The notes below the pieces were generated by a model, which was not told the origin of the DNA, ran no database searches, and was given only the letters and a program-made list of their open reading frames with translations. The position numbers and the translations under genes were made by a program. A stretch of 12,952 nt of DNA from Clostridia bacterium (lineage in GTDB: Bacteria; Bacillota; Clostridia; Oscillospirales; CAG-272). Shown in pieces: positions 6,495-12,952 of the stretch (positions are counted from its first letter, which is position 1; each line of letters starts with the position of its first letter). The stretch covers positions 1 through 12,952 of the forward strand of contig CAAFLY010000220.1 in assembly GCA_900763885.1 (NCBI GenBank), given 5' to 3'.

Positions 6495-8012
6495 ATGACC
6501 AGAAAAACGCTTGCATTGCTCTTAGCCGCGCTGCTGGCTGTCGGATCGCTTGCGGCCTGCGGAGATAAGGAAACCAAGCCGGAAACGACGCCGTCGGGCG
6601 CGGAAAACGGCGAAACCATGACGGATACGGAGACCGAAACGGAGAAGGACCCCTTTGAGGGCACCGATTTCGGCGGGAAGTCGCTGCGGATCAATTCCTC
6701 CAACGACTCCTACGACTCGACAAACGCGCACAGACTCATCGCAGGCTCCGGAGAGATGAACGGCGAGATCGTGAACGACGCCGTCTACAAGCGGAACGAG
6801 GATGTGCAGGAGTTTTTGAACGTGAAGCTGGAGATCACGCCGTCGGAATGGACGTACTCCAACGCGAACACGCAGATCGAGAAGATCGTGCTTGCCGGAG
6901 ACAGCCAGTTCGACGTGGTGATAAACGATATGTTCTGTCTCGCGAAGCTGGCGCCGAAGGGATACTTCCACTCCGTCAAGGACACGGGGATCCTCGATTT
7001 CGAGAAGTCCTACTGGTACGGCGACGCGATTCGTGACCTTGAGTTCGTGCCGGGCGCGATGTATATGCTCGTCGGCGACTATTTCACGGACTCGCTGGCT
7101 TCCGCGCACGTGCTGTACTACAACAAATCGCTCATCGGTGACCACATGGGAGACGCGGCGTATGTGCAGAACATCGTTCTCGACGGCAAGTGGACCGTGG
7201 ACGAGATGATCACGCTGACGGAGGAGCTGACCGTGGACACCAACGGTGACGGCACGCAGGAAGAGGGCGACCAGTTCGGCTATACCGTGATCGGCGCATG
7301 GGGACCGATGATCCCGGTGCTGATGGGCTTTGACGTGCAGTTTATCGACAAATCGGACGGAAGCGTCACGTACTGCTTCAACAACGAGCGTTCCGTAAAG
7401 ATCCTTGAAAAGCTGAACGAGCTGTACTGGGGCGACGGTACGCTGCCGAAGACAAAGAAGGGCGACACGGAGGATCTGCGCCAGAAGTTCGCCAACGCGG
7501 AGACGGCCTTTGTGGGGTATCTCCGTCTGTGCGACCTGGAAGAAATGCGCGACATCGAATTTGGCGTGGGTTTGGCACCGTATCCGAAGCTGGATCTGGA
7601 GCAGGACGGATATGTCTCCAGTCTGCACGACACGTCCGAAATCGGCGCGATTCTCACGACCACGCCGGTGGATCAGCTGCCGTTCGTGTTTACGTGCTTG
7701 GAGGTGCTCGGCAGAGAAACCGCCAAAACGGTGATCCCGGCATATTATGAGGATGCGCTGAAGGTGAAATACGTCGGCGGCGCGGAGGATGCGGCGATGA
7801 TCGACCTGATCCACGACTCCATTACGTCCCCGTTTGCCGTCGCCTACAATGGCGTGCTGGGCGACTTCCTCCTCGCCAAGTGCTTCCTGACCCCGCTCGG
7901 CGCCAAGCAGACCGATTTCGCGTCCGCCTACGCCAAAAACGAAGCCGCCGGTCAGAAAACCCTCGACAAGGTCCTCACCGAATTCGAAGAATCGCTGGCG
8001 CAGGCGAAGTAA
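6495..8012 (+). CDS. Extracellular solute-binding lipoprotein (ABC sugar-type), paralog 2
   Basis: This 505-residue protein has the same predicted role as the preceding gene. The start at 6495 is chosen because GGGAGG precedes it by 5 bases and a classic lipoprotein signal follows directly, with lipobox LAAC and Cys22. An in-frame GTG 66 bases upstream would spoil the signal peptide. A Thr/Glu-rich linker (about 24-52) leads to the binding domain at FEGTDFGGKSLRI. An EF-hand-like loop DTNGDGTQEEGD lies at 248-259. Several blocks are identical to paralog 1, such as CFNNERSVKILEKLNELYW and GAEDAAMIDLIHDSI. Signal, linker and parts of the C-terminal third differ most, which fits duplication followed by divergence of ligand or expression. 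The small gene downstream is probably on the same transcript. Confidence 0.88.
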   Translation: MTRKTLALLLAALLAVGSLAACGDKETKPETTPSGAENGETMTDTETETEKDPFEGTDFGGKSLRINSSNDSYDSTNAHRLIAGSGEMNGEIVNDAVYKRNEDVQEFLNVKLEITPSEWTYSNANTQIEKIVLAGDSQFDVVINDMFCLAKLAPKGYFHSVKDTGILDFEKSYWYGDAIRDLEFVPGAMYMLVGDYFTDSLASAHVLYYNKSLIGDHMGDAAYVQNIVLDGKWTVDEMITLTEELTVDTNGDGTQEEGDQFGYTVIGAWGPMIPVLMGFDVQFIDKSDGSVTYCFNNERSVKILEKLNELYWGDGTLPKTKKGDTEDLRQKFANAETAFVGYLRLCDLEEMRDIEFGVGLAPYPKLDLEQDGYVSSLHDTSEIGAILTTTPVDQLPFVFTCLEVLGRETAKTVIPAYYEDALKVKYVGGAEDAAMIDLIHDSITSPFAVAYNGVLGDFLLAKCFLTPLGAKQTDFASAYAKNEAAGQKTLDKVLTEFEESLAQAK

Positions 8013-8084
8013 GCGGGCAGTGGGCAGAGAGGACGTTCGCCTATGACAGATTCTGTAGGGTCTTAAAGGAGCGTCGATTTATTC

Positions 8085-8567
8085 ATGAAAACGAAAATTT
8101 TCCTGATCGTATTCATCGTGCTGTTCGTGCTTTCCTCCGCGCTCGCCGGCTTCTTGATTTATGTACTACGGGGGCAGTACCCGTTTCGGGAATCCTTTCT
8201 GAACGATGAGGTGGAAAAAATCGTGTTCCAGTACGGAGGACTGCCGGAATATGAGATGAATGAGGAAACCATGCTGGAGGCGGGGGACTGGTCGGAGTTA
8301 CAGGATCTTCTCCGAAACCTGAAAATCTCCATTCCCCGCATCGACAATACCCCCCTCTTTGGCGGTTCTCTCGCGGACTTCTACATCTATCTGAAAAACG
8401 GTGAGGTGCATCGGATAAACTGCTATACCACGACTGGAAAATATGGCTTCCGCTTTGCTTACGTGGACATTGACGGAAAAAGCTATTTCACAGATTATTG
8501 GTATTTTATGGCTATGCTGGAGTTTGTCGAGCCTTATTACCGCTATACCCGTTATGGAGAAAAATAA
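8085..8567 (+). CDS. Small membrane-anchored protein of unknown function
   Basis: This 160-residue protein was not recognised. Residues about 4-28 form an uncleaved signal anchor (IFLIVFIVLFVLSSALAGFL), so the rest probably lies outside the membrane. The outer part is mixed alpha/beta and rich in Tyr and Phe, with a strand pattern around FYIYLKNGEVHRINCY and YVDIDGKSYFTDYWYF and one Cys near residue 113. AAAGGAG lies 13 bases before the ATG, longer than usual, but no better start is seen in frame. No terminator separates it from the lipoprotein gene 72 bases upstream. Its sequence is visibly less GC-rich than the neighbouring genes, which could mean foreign origin or weaker constraint. Confidence 0.7.
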   Translation: MKTKIFLIVFIVLFVLSSALAGFLIYVLRGQYPFRESFLNDEVEKIVFQYGGLPEYEMNEETMLEAGDWSELQDLLRNLKISIPRIDNTPLFGGSLADFYIYLKNGEVHRINCYTTTGKYGFRFAYVDIDGKSYFTDYWYFMAMLEFVEPYYRYTRYGEK

Positions 8568-8633
8568 GGGAGAACTGCTCTAAGGTGGTTCATGCGGCGT
8601 ATCCTCAGACAGCTCTGCTGCCCCTGTAACAGC

Positions 8634-8679
8634 AAAATCCCGGAGAGACTCCGTTATGGGAAATCTCTCCGGGATTTTT
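8634..8679 (+). terminator. Strong terminator, probably bidirectional
   Basis: AAAATCCCGGAGAGA (8634-8648) and TCTCTCCGGGATTTT (8664-8678) form a perfect 15-bp stem with a 15-base loop. T-tracts on both strands would let it work both ways. It closes the lipoprotein/small membrane protein transcript. Confidence 0.9.
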
Positions 8680-8698
8680 GATATATGCCGTAGCGGGA

Positions 8699-9048
8699 GC
8701 ATCCGCCGTCTATTTGGAGAGAGTGCGGGATTTCGTGTATTGGGTAGTGGTTGAATACCGGGTTTCTGTTGATACACTGGTTCGGTGTATTGGGGAAAAC
8801 ATTGATTTTCGCCTGTATCCCGATTCCCTCCGCGCATTGTTTATCTAACCGTGACAAAAAGCCGTCGGTTGTGTTTGAAGCACCTCTGACGGCTTTTGTT
8901 TATTCATTTGAAAGACGCGGGCATGGGGAACAGACAACGAGCATCCGCAATCCTCCAACCATCCGAACCAATACAGCAACAGAACACCAGTATCCTGCCA
9001 CTACCAATACACTATATCCAGCAATCTCTCCCCGTAGAAGGCGGATCC
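8699..9048. repeat. About 350-bp imperfect inverted repeat centred on a hairpin
   Basis: The arm 8699-8798, read on the minus strand, aligns with 8950-9048 on the plus strand at roughly 70% identity by eye. Blocks such as GAACCA, CAACAGAA, CCACTACC, AATACAC, ATCTCTCC and GGCGGAT recur in order. Weaker similarity continues inwards to the perfect hairpin at 8857-8897, almost exactly at the centre. No convincing gene lies inside: the short open frames have no ribosome binding site or recognisable product. It could be a decayed MITE-like element or an inverted duplication made by template switching at the hairpin. Confidence 0.65.
8857..8897. terminator. Hairpin terminator, probably bidirectional
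   Basis: AAAAGCCGTC (8857-8866) pairs perfectly with GACGGCTTTT (8888-8897). A GTG/CAC pair can extend the structure inside the loop. A and T tracts flank both sides, so it could stop transcripts from both convergent gene groups, including read-through of ruvX from the right. Confidence 0.75.
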
Positions 9049-9090
9049 CATCGGGAGCCGCTCGCGAACGATCTTCTCATGTATTGGACA

Positions 9091-9109
9091 GCACCAAATT
9101 GGTGCGCAC
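9091..9109. promoter_or_regulatory. Overlapping palindromes GCACCAAATTGGTGC and GTGCGCAC
   Basis: A 15-bp palindrome with a single central base (9091-9105) overlaps a perfect 8-bp palindrome (9102-9109), about 60 bases past the stop of ruvX. No T-run follows, so it is not an obvious terminator. A protein-binding site is possible but unsupported. The rest of 9048-9167 holds no recognisable gene. Confidence 0.3.
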
Positions 9110-9167
9110 ATGGACTTGCACAAACTAAATCCATCCATCCAATTCATAAAAGTTTTGCGGAGCTTTT

Positions 9168-9611
9168 TCAAAAGCGACCGTCTCCCCCGTTCCCCGCGTG
9201 CCTCTTTTTCCAAGTGAGATAATCTTCAAGGATAAGCCGAGCGGAGAGGGCGTCTACGGTAGCTTTGCGTTTTTTGCCGCGGACGTTGTTGTCGGAGAGG
9301 ATTTTGTGTGCGCTGACGGTAGTGAGCCGTTCGTCGTAGAGGACCACTCCGATCCCGGTTGCCTCAGCGAGTTCACGGGCGAACGCCTGACATTTTGCGC
9401 TGCGGGGCCCCTCGGTACCGTTCATATTTTTCGGATTGCCCACCACGATCCGCTCGGCGTGGAGATTTTTGACGGCTTCCGCGACCGCCTCGAGCGTTTT
9501 TTTATAGCTGTCCGCCGCCACGCAGCCCGCCTCGCTTGCCATCATCTCGTACCTGTCGCAGACCGCCAGCCCCGTGCGCGCGTCACCGAAATCGATTCCG
9601 ACGATGATCAC
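9168..9611 (-). CDS. ruvX: Putative pre-16S rRNA nuclease / Holliday junction resolvase-like RuvX (YqgF)
   Basis: This 147-residue RNase H-fold protein is a widely conserved family linked to 16S rRNA 5'-end maturation, with Holliday junction resolvase-like structure. Signatures: GIDFGDARTG with Asp7, VGNPKNMNGTEGPR (57-70), YDERLTTVSA with Glu94, and VDALSARLIL with Asp120. The start is GTG at 9611, which shares bases with the TGA of the upstream kinase (GTGA), so translation is probably coupled. A longer reading frame extends upstream but lies wholly within the kinase gene. Length is normal for the family. Confidence 0.92.
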   Translation of the reverse strand: MIIVGIDFGDARTGLAVCDRYEMMASEAGCVAADSYKKTLEAVAEAVKNLHAERIVVGNPKNMNGTEGPRSAKCQAFARELAEATGIGVVLYDERLTTVSAHKILSDNNVRGKKRKATVDALSARLILEDYLTWKKRHAGNGGDGRF

Positions 9612-10594
9612 TGCGCACCGTCCTCGCTTTTCGCCGCTTCCGCAATTTCCGCCGACTGCTCTTCCGCGCGCGCCTTGGCGAACGCGATCACCTCGGACAA
9701 GGTCGGCACGGACGTGGACGCACCCGCACGCGATACAGACACCGCCGCCGCGCATCCCGCGAAATCCGCCGCCTTCAGGATGTTGCCCTTCTCGAGATAC
9801 CAGTACGACAGAGCCGCCGTGAATACATCCCCCGCGGCCGTCGTGTCCACCACCTCTGTTTTCTCCGCGGGGAACGTGTAGTACTGCCTGCCGTCGTAGA
9901 GGAACGCCCCCCGATCGCCGAGCTTCAGGAGGATGTACTGCGCGTTCACCAGCGTCGAGAGCTTGATGGCGGCGCGCAGACAGTTCTCCTCGCTGTTCGG
10001 CGTGATTCCCGTGAACACACGCGTCTCCGATTCGTTCGGGGAGAAGATCTCCACTCTGCCGAGTCTGCTGAGATCGTAGTCCACGCTTGCCGGACCCGCG
10101 TCGATGAACACCGGAATGTCCGCCTCGTTCGCCCTTCTCGTAGCCTCCACCACCGCGTCAAACGGGATCTCCAACTGCATGTACACCGCGTCCGGATAGC
10201 ACGTGAACGGCTCCTCAATGTCCGCCGGGGTGATGTAGTTGTTCGCGCCCGGATACACGATGATCCGGTTCTTGCCGTTTTCCTCCACCAGAATCGACGC
10301 AAGCCCGGTCGGATGCTCGTCGTCCTCCCAGATGTACCGCGTGTCGATCCCTTCCTTCGCGTAGATGGCGGAAAGCCGCTTGCCGTTCGCGTCCCGTCCG
10401 AGCTTGCAGGCAAATACACAGTCCGCACCGAGCCGGGAGAACGTGATCGCGCTGTTGGCTCCCTTGCCGCCGGGGACATAGCTGTAGCCGTTGTCCATCT
10501 CCGTGACCGTTTCCCCGGAGTACGGCACACGGCGCATTCTCTGCACAAAATCAATGTTCGCGCTGCTGATGACGAGGATTCTCTTCTTTACCAT
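9608..10594 (-). CDS. rbsK: Ribokinase-like PfkB-family carbohydrate kinase
   Basis: This 328-residue cytoplasmic kinase probably phosphorylates ribose or a related sugar with ATP. Features: an N-terminal strand with Asn13-Ile-Asp15, sugar-binding PGGKGANSA (41-49), NESE (187-190) for metal/phosphate, and the C-terminal DTTAAGD (250-256) with catalytic Asp256, a ribokinase-style version of the PfkB signature. AAAGGAT precedes the ATG at suitable spacing. About 17 residues at the C-terminus are an Ala/Glu-rich tail. The 170-base gap upstream (10595-10764) has a TATTAT box near 10620 on the minus strand but no good -35, so I expect mainly read-through from the operon promoter. Another PfkB sugar or nucleoside kinase cannot be excluded. 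Confidence 0.88.
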   Translation of the reverse strand: MVKKRILVISSANIDFVQRMRRVPYSGETVTEMDNGYSYVPGGKGANSAITFSRLGADCVFACKLGRDANGKRLSAIYAKEGIDTRYIWEDDEHPTGLASILVEENGKNRIIVYPGANNYITPADIEEPFTCYPDAVYMQLEIPFDAVVEATRRANEADIPVFIDAGPASVDYDLSRLGRVEIFSPNESETRVFTGITPNSEENCLRAAIKLSTLVNAQYILLKLGDRGAFLYDGRQYYTFPAEKTEVVDTTAAGDVFTAALSYWYLEKGNILKAADFAGCAAAVSVSRAGASTSVPTLSEVIAFAKARAEEQSAEIAEAAKSEDGAQ

Positions 10595-10764
10595 AGCTCA
10601 TATCCTTTCGCTTCTTTGTATAATACCATTCGATTCCGCTATGCCTGTGCCGTCTTCGATCGGTCCCATATGCCTTGGAATGCGCTGCATCCAACGGGTC
10701 TTGCGTGGGAAGGCTCGGTTTTGGGCCATATCCCGCGCAAAAGCAGCCGTACAGCAGCGTTTTC

Positions 10765-12060
10765 TTATTTTCGCTCCGCGAGGACCGCTTCCAGTGCCGC
10801 CATGATGCCGAGCCTGCCGCTTTCGTAGGTCAGACCGCCCTGCATGTATGCCGTGTATGGCGCGCGCATCGGTCCGTCCGCCGACAGCTCAATCGACGCG
10901 CCGCCGACAAACGCGCCCGCCGCCATCACCACGGGATCCGGATACCCCGGCATCGCATACGGCTCCGGCACCACGTGCGAATCGATCGGCGAGGCGGACT
11001 GGATCCCCCGGCAGAACGCGCACAGACCCTCTCCGGTGCCGCACTCGATCGCCTCAATGATGTCCGACCGCGGCACGTCCCATGCCGGATTGACGGAAAA
11101 TCCCTTGTGGGCGAACAGATACGCAGCAAGATGCGCCGTTTTGACCGCCTGCGCCGTGGTGTGCGGTGCGTAGAACAGTCCGCGCAGCATATTCCGGTTC
11201 TGCCCCAGCGACGGTCCGCCGTCCAGACCCACGCCCGGACAGGTCAGACGGTAGCCGCACAGTTCCACGGCACGCGCACTGCCGCAGATGTAGCCGCCCG
11301 TATCCGCCATGCCGCCGCCCGGATTCTTGATGAGGGAGCCCATGATAATATCGACCCCTTCCTCCTCCACGGCGCCCGCGGGAGCAAAGGTAGGCTCGTA
11401 TTCCTCCGTGAATTCGCCGTAGCAGTTGTCGCACACGATGTACGGAGCGGGGATCCCCATCTCGCGCGCCGTTTCCCGGATCCTCCACGCGGCGTGACGG
11501 ATCTGCGCCGTGGTCAGCGTCGGACGGTTTTCGTATCCCTTGGACCGCTGGATGTACATCATCCGCACCCCGGTCCCGTGTTCCCGGAGAAAGGCACAGG
11601 CGGCGTCGAGATCCGGCGCACCGTTTTTCATCGGTTCGCCGTGGAATTTTACGCCGAAATCGCGCAGGGAGCCGTTGCCGGGTTCCCCGATGATGCCCAC
11701 GACCTCAAGCAGCGTGTCATACGGATTGCCGGTCAGCGAATACATCCAGTCGCCGGGCCGGAGAAGTCCGAAGAGCGCGACGGTGATGGTGTGGGTGCCG
11801 GAGGTCAGGGACGGGCGCATGAATCCGGCTTCGGCGCGGAAAATTTTCGCCGCAAGCTGATCGATGGCGTCTCTGCCGCGGTCCCCGTAGCCGTATCCCG
11901 TGGACGGGGTGAACATGGATTCGCCGACCTCCGCCTCACGGAAGCAGTCGAGGACGTGCTCGGTATTTCTTCGTGCGACCTCGTCTACGTGGTCAAACAC
12001 GGGTTTCAGTTGGATTTCCGCCTCCTCAGCGAGGCGTCGAATGGCAGGGGAGATTTGCAT
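10765..12060 (-). CDS. Aluminium-resistance / methionine gamma-lyase-like PLP enzyme
   Basis: This 431-residue protein belongs to the PLP-dependent group (B. subtilis YnbB-like) named for aluminium resistance and related to cystathionine beta-lyase and methionine gamma-lyase. Visible features: cofactor phosphate-binding SGTHT (87-91), Asp211 in IVCDNCYGEF, and the Schiff-base lysine Lys245 in GSLIKNPGGGMADTGGY. Length is normal. GGAGGAAAGGAT lies directly upstream of the ATG. It sits 73 bases after nrdG and is probably co-transcribed with it. The in vivo reaction of this group is poorly established; C-S lyase chemistry is inferred from family membership. Confidence 0.88.
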   Translation of the reverse strand: MQISPAIRRLAEEAEIQLKPVFDHVDEVARRNTEHVLDCFREAEVGESMFTPSTGYGYGDRGRDAIDQLAAKIFRAEAGFMRPSLTSGTHTITVALFGLLRPGDWMYSLTGNPYDTLLEVVGIIGEPGNGSLRDFGVKFHGEPMKNGAPDLDAACAFLREHGTGVRMMYIQRSKGYENRPTLTTAQIRHAAWRIRETAREMGIPAPYIVCDNCYGEFTEEYEPTFAPAGAVEEEGVDIIMGSLIKNPGGGMADTGGYICGSARAVELCGYRLTCPGVGLDGGPSLGQNRNMLRGLFYAPHTTAQAVKTAHLAAYLFAHKGFSVNPAWDVPRSDIIEAIECGTGEGLCAFCRGIQSASPIDSHVVPEPYAMPGYPDPVVMAAGAFVGGASIELSADGPMRAPYTAYMQGGLTYESGRLGIMAALEAVLAERK

Positions 12061-12133
12061 GATGTTATCCTTTCCTCCGTGGGAGAACCCGCGGTGTTGT
12101 TTTCGGTGGTGGGGGAATCGCTTGCCGGGCCTG

Positions 12134-12700
12134 TCACGGCTCGATTTCCCGTGCGGCGGTGCTGTTCGGATAGCAGGTCACGTCGAGGAGCCGCTGATTT
12201 CTGCTCCCGCGGTACCGGAGTCCGAGATCGCGCTGGGCTTCGATGAATCGGCCGTCCACTAAGAGCTGGGTCGCCGCGAGAAGCCGATGGACGCCCGGTT
12301 CGGACGCTGCTTTTTCGAGAAGCTGCTCATAGGTCCAGCCGGAATAGGTCATGATGTGGTACCCGCGCCGTCCGGCCGCCTCCGCGATTTCCGAAAGCTC
12401 GTTGCCCCAGAGAAACGGCTCGCCGCCGCTGAAGGTCACGCCCGTGATCGAGGGATTTTTGATGAGATTCTCGAAAATCCGCGTGGTCGTGGTCACAAAT
12501 CCGCCGGCGGGATCGTGGCTCTCGGGATTGTGACAGCCGGGGCAATGGTGCGGACAGCCCTGCACGAACACCACAAACCGGAGTCCCGGCCCGTCCACGA
12601 TGGACTCCCGCACGATCCCGAACAGGCGGATCGGCATCTCCCGCGGAAAATCGCCGCCCAGCGCGGATCGATATGCTCTGCTCACCGGCGTATGTATCAT
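12134..12700 (-). CDS. nrdG: Anaerobic ribonucleotide reductase activating protein (radical SAM)
   Basis: This 188-residue radical SAM activase would install the glycyl radical on class III ribonucleotide reductase (NrdD), making dNTPs without oxygen. The [4Fe-4S] motif CX3CX2C is Cys49, Cys53, Cys56 (GCPHHCPGCHNPES), and SGGEPF (91-96) binds SAM. The start at 12700 is chosen because GAGGTGA lies about 5 bases upstream. A later ATG (Met22) has GGGAG touching it, which is too close. The first ~22 residues are therefore an extension relative to shorter homologs. NrdD, its usual neighbour, is not in the window. Confidence 0.92.
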   Translation of the reverse strand: MIHTPVSRAYRSALGGDFPREMPIRLFGIVRESIVDGPGLRFVVFVQGCPHHCPGCHNPESHDPAGGFVTTTTRIFENLIKNPSITGVTFSGGEPFLWGNELSEIAEAAGRRGYHIMTYSGWTYEQLLEKAASEPGVHRLLAATQLLVDGRFIEAQRDLGLRYRGSRNQRLLDVTCYPNSTAAREIEP

Positions 12701-12759
12701 ATAGCTCACCTCTATCCCGGCGGATCCCGCAAAAGGGAAACAAGCCGCCACTTTACTAT

Positions 12760-12788
12760 AGTATACCGCAAATCGACAGAAAATGCAA
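12760..12788 (-). promoter_or_regulatory. Promoter of the nrdG operon
   Basis: On the minus strand, TTGCAT (12788-12783) and TATACT (12765-12760) are separated by 17 bp. Transcription would start near 12753, about 52 bases before the nrdG ATG. It is the only strong promoter seen for the four minus-strand genes. Confidence 0.75.
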
Positions 12789-12844
12789 GCCCCCGGCGCA
12801 TATGTTTTCATCCGCGCGGGCACAATACGGGAAGGCGGAAAAAA

Positions 12845-12952
12845 GGCTGTAGTGGCTGCAGCAAGAAAGCTGATGCAACTAAAGGCAGCTGCTGCAAGAA
12901 GAACGGCGAAAAGAAAGAAGGCAACTGCTGCAAGAAAGCTGAAGTAAAGAAA
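12845..12952 (+). other. Partial Cys/Lys-rich repeat reading frame at the right edge
   Basis: From 12845 one frame reads without a stop to the window end and encodes three imperfect 11-12 residue units: SGCSKKADATK, GSCCKKNGEKKE and GNCCKKAEVKK. The CCKK cores line up codon for codon. Codons are common ones (AAG, AAA, TGC, GGC, GAA), and base use is suddenly purine-rich compared with the rest of the window. No in-frame ATG, GTG or TTG is seen back into the nrdG promoter, so this is an incomplete or broken gene, or a join to unrelated DNA. Another frame of the same DNA gives a 31-residue Ala/Arg/Lys peptide from a GTG at 12852 to a TAA at 12945. Function unknown; a metal-binding tail is only a guess. 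Confidence 0.35.

Noticed and set aside
8896..9222. Small plus-strand open frames in the convergent gap, such as a 108-codon frame
   Set aside because: They lie across the inverted repeat and the antisense end of ruvX, lack a good ribosome binding site, and have no recognisable composition or domain.
10595..10764. Similarity of this gap to the inverted repeat, and a hairpin at about 10676-10695
   Set aside because: Only short scattered matches such as CGGGT and TCGGT line up. The hairpin TTGGA..TCCAA has no T-run, so neither a repeat copy nor a terminator can be supported.
1..12952. CRISPR array, tRNA or rRNA genes, transposase
   Set aside because: No direct-repeat/spacer pattern, cloverleaf, rRNA segment or transposase motif was seen on either strand.

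Overview
The window looks like chromosomal DNA of a GC-rich Gram-positive anaerobe, most likely a gut-type Clostridia (Firmicutes) lineage. The basis is tandem Clostridia-style solute-binding lipoproteins, strong purine-rich ribosome binding sites, consensus housekeeping (sigma-A type) promoters with extended -10 elements, and an anaerobic ribonucleotide reductase activase. The taxonomic call is inference; there is no rRNA or other marker gene here.

Layout. (1) 1-2962, plus strand: an ECF sigma factor (236-958), then a long single-pass membrane protein (1100-2962) with two tandem peptide-repeat arrays and a small C-terminal region. It is the best candidate for the sigma factor's membrane partner or anti-sigma factor. 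A housekeeping promoter precedes the sigma gene, and an ECF-type promoter sequence overlaps the end of the sigma gene. (2) 2972-3059: two stacked hairpin terminators. (3) 3058-4491, minus: a GDSL/SGNH esterase of the sialate O-acetylesterase type without a signal peptide. It is divergent from (4) 4652-8567, plus: two paralogous sugar-type solute-binding lipoproteins, each with its own strong promoter and separated by a terminator, and then a small membrane-anchored protein of unknown function. No transporter permease or ATPase is present. (5) 8568-9167: a 600-bp convergent intergenic region with two strong hairpin terminators. One of them sits at the centre of a ~350-bp imperfect inverted repeat. 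(6) 12788 down to 9168, minus: a probable operon nrdG - aluminium-resistance/methionine gamma-lyase-like PLP enzyme - ribokinase - ruvX (yqgF), headed by a good promoter; the last two genes overlap by 4 bases (GTGA). (7) 12845-12952: a purine-rich, Cys/Lys-rich tandem repeat frame that runs off the right edge and has no visible start.

Functionally the left half suggests envelope sensing (sigma factor plus membrane partner) and capture or deacetylation of host or dietary glycans. The right half is housekeeping or anaerobic metabolism. The points most worth a second look are the putative self-controlled sigma module with its repeat-bearing partner, the duplicated orphan binding proteins with very strong promoters, the large hairpin-centred palindrome, and the Cys/Lys repeat frame at the edge.
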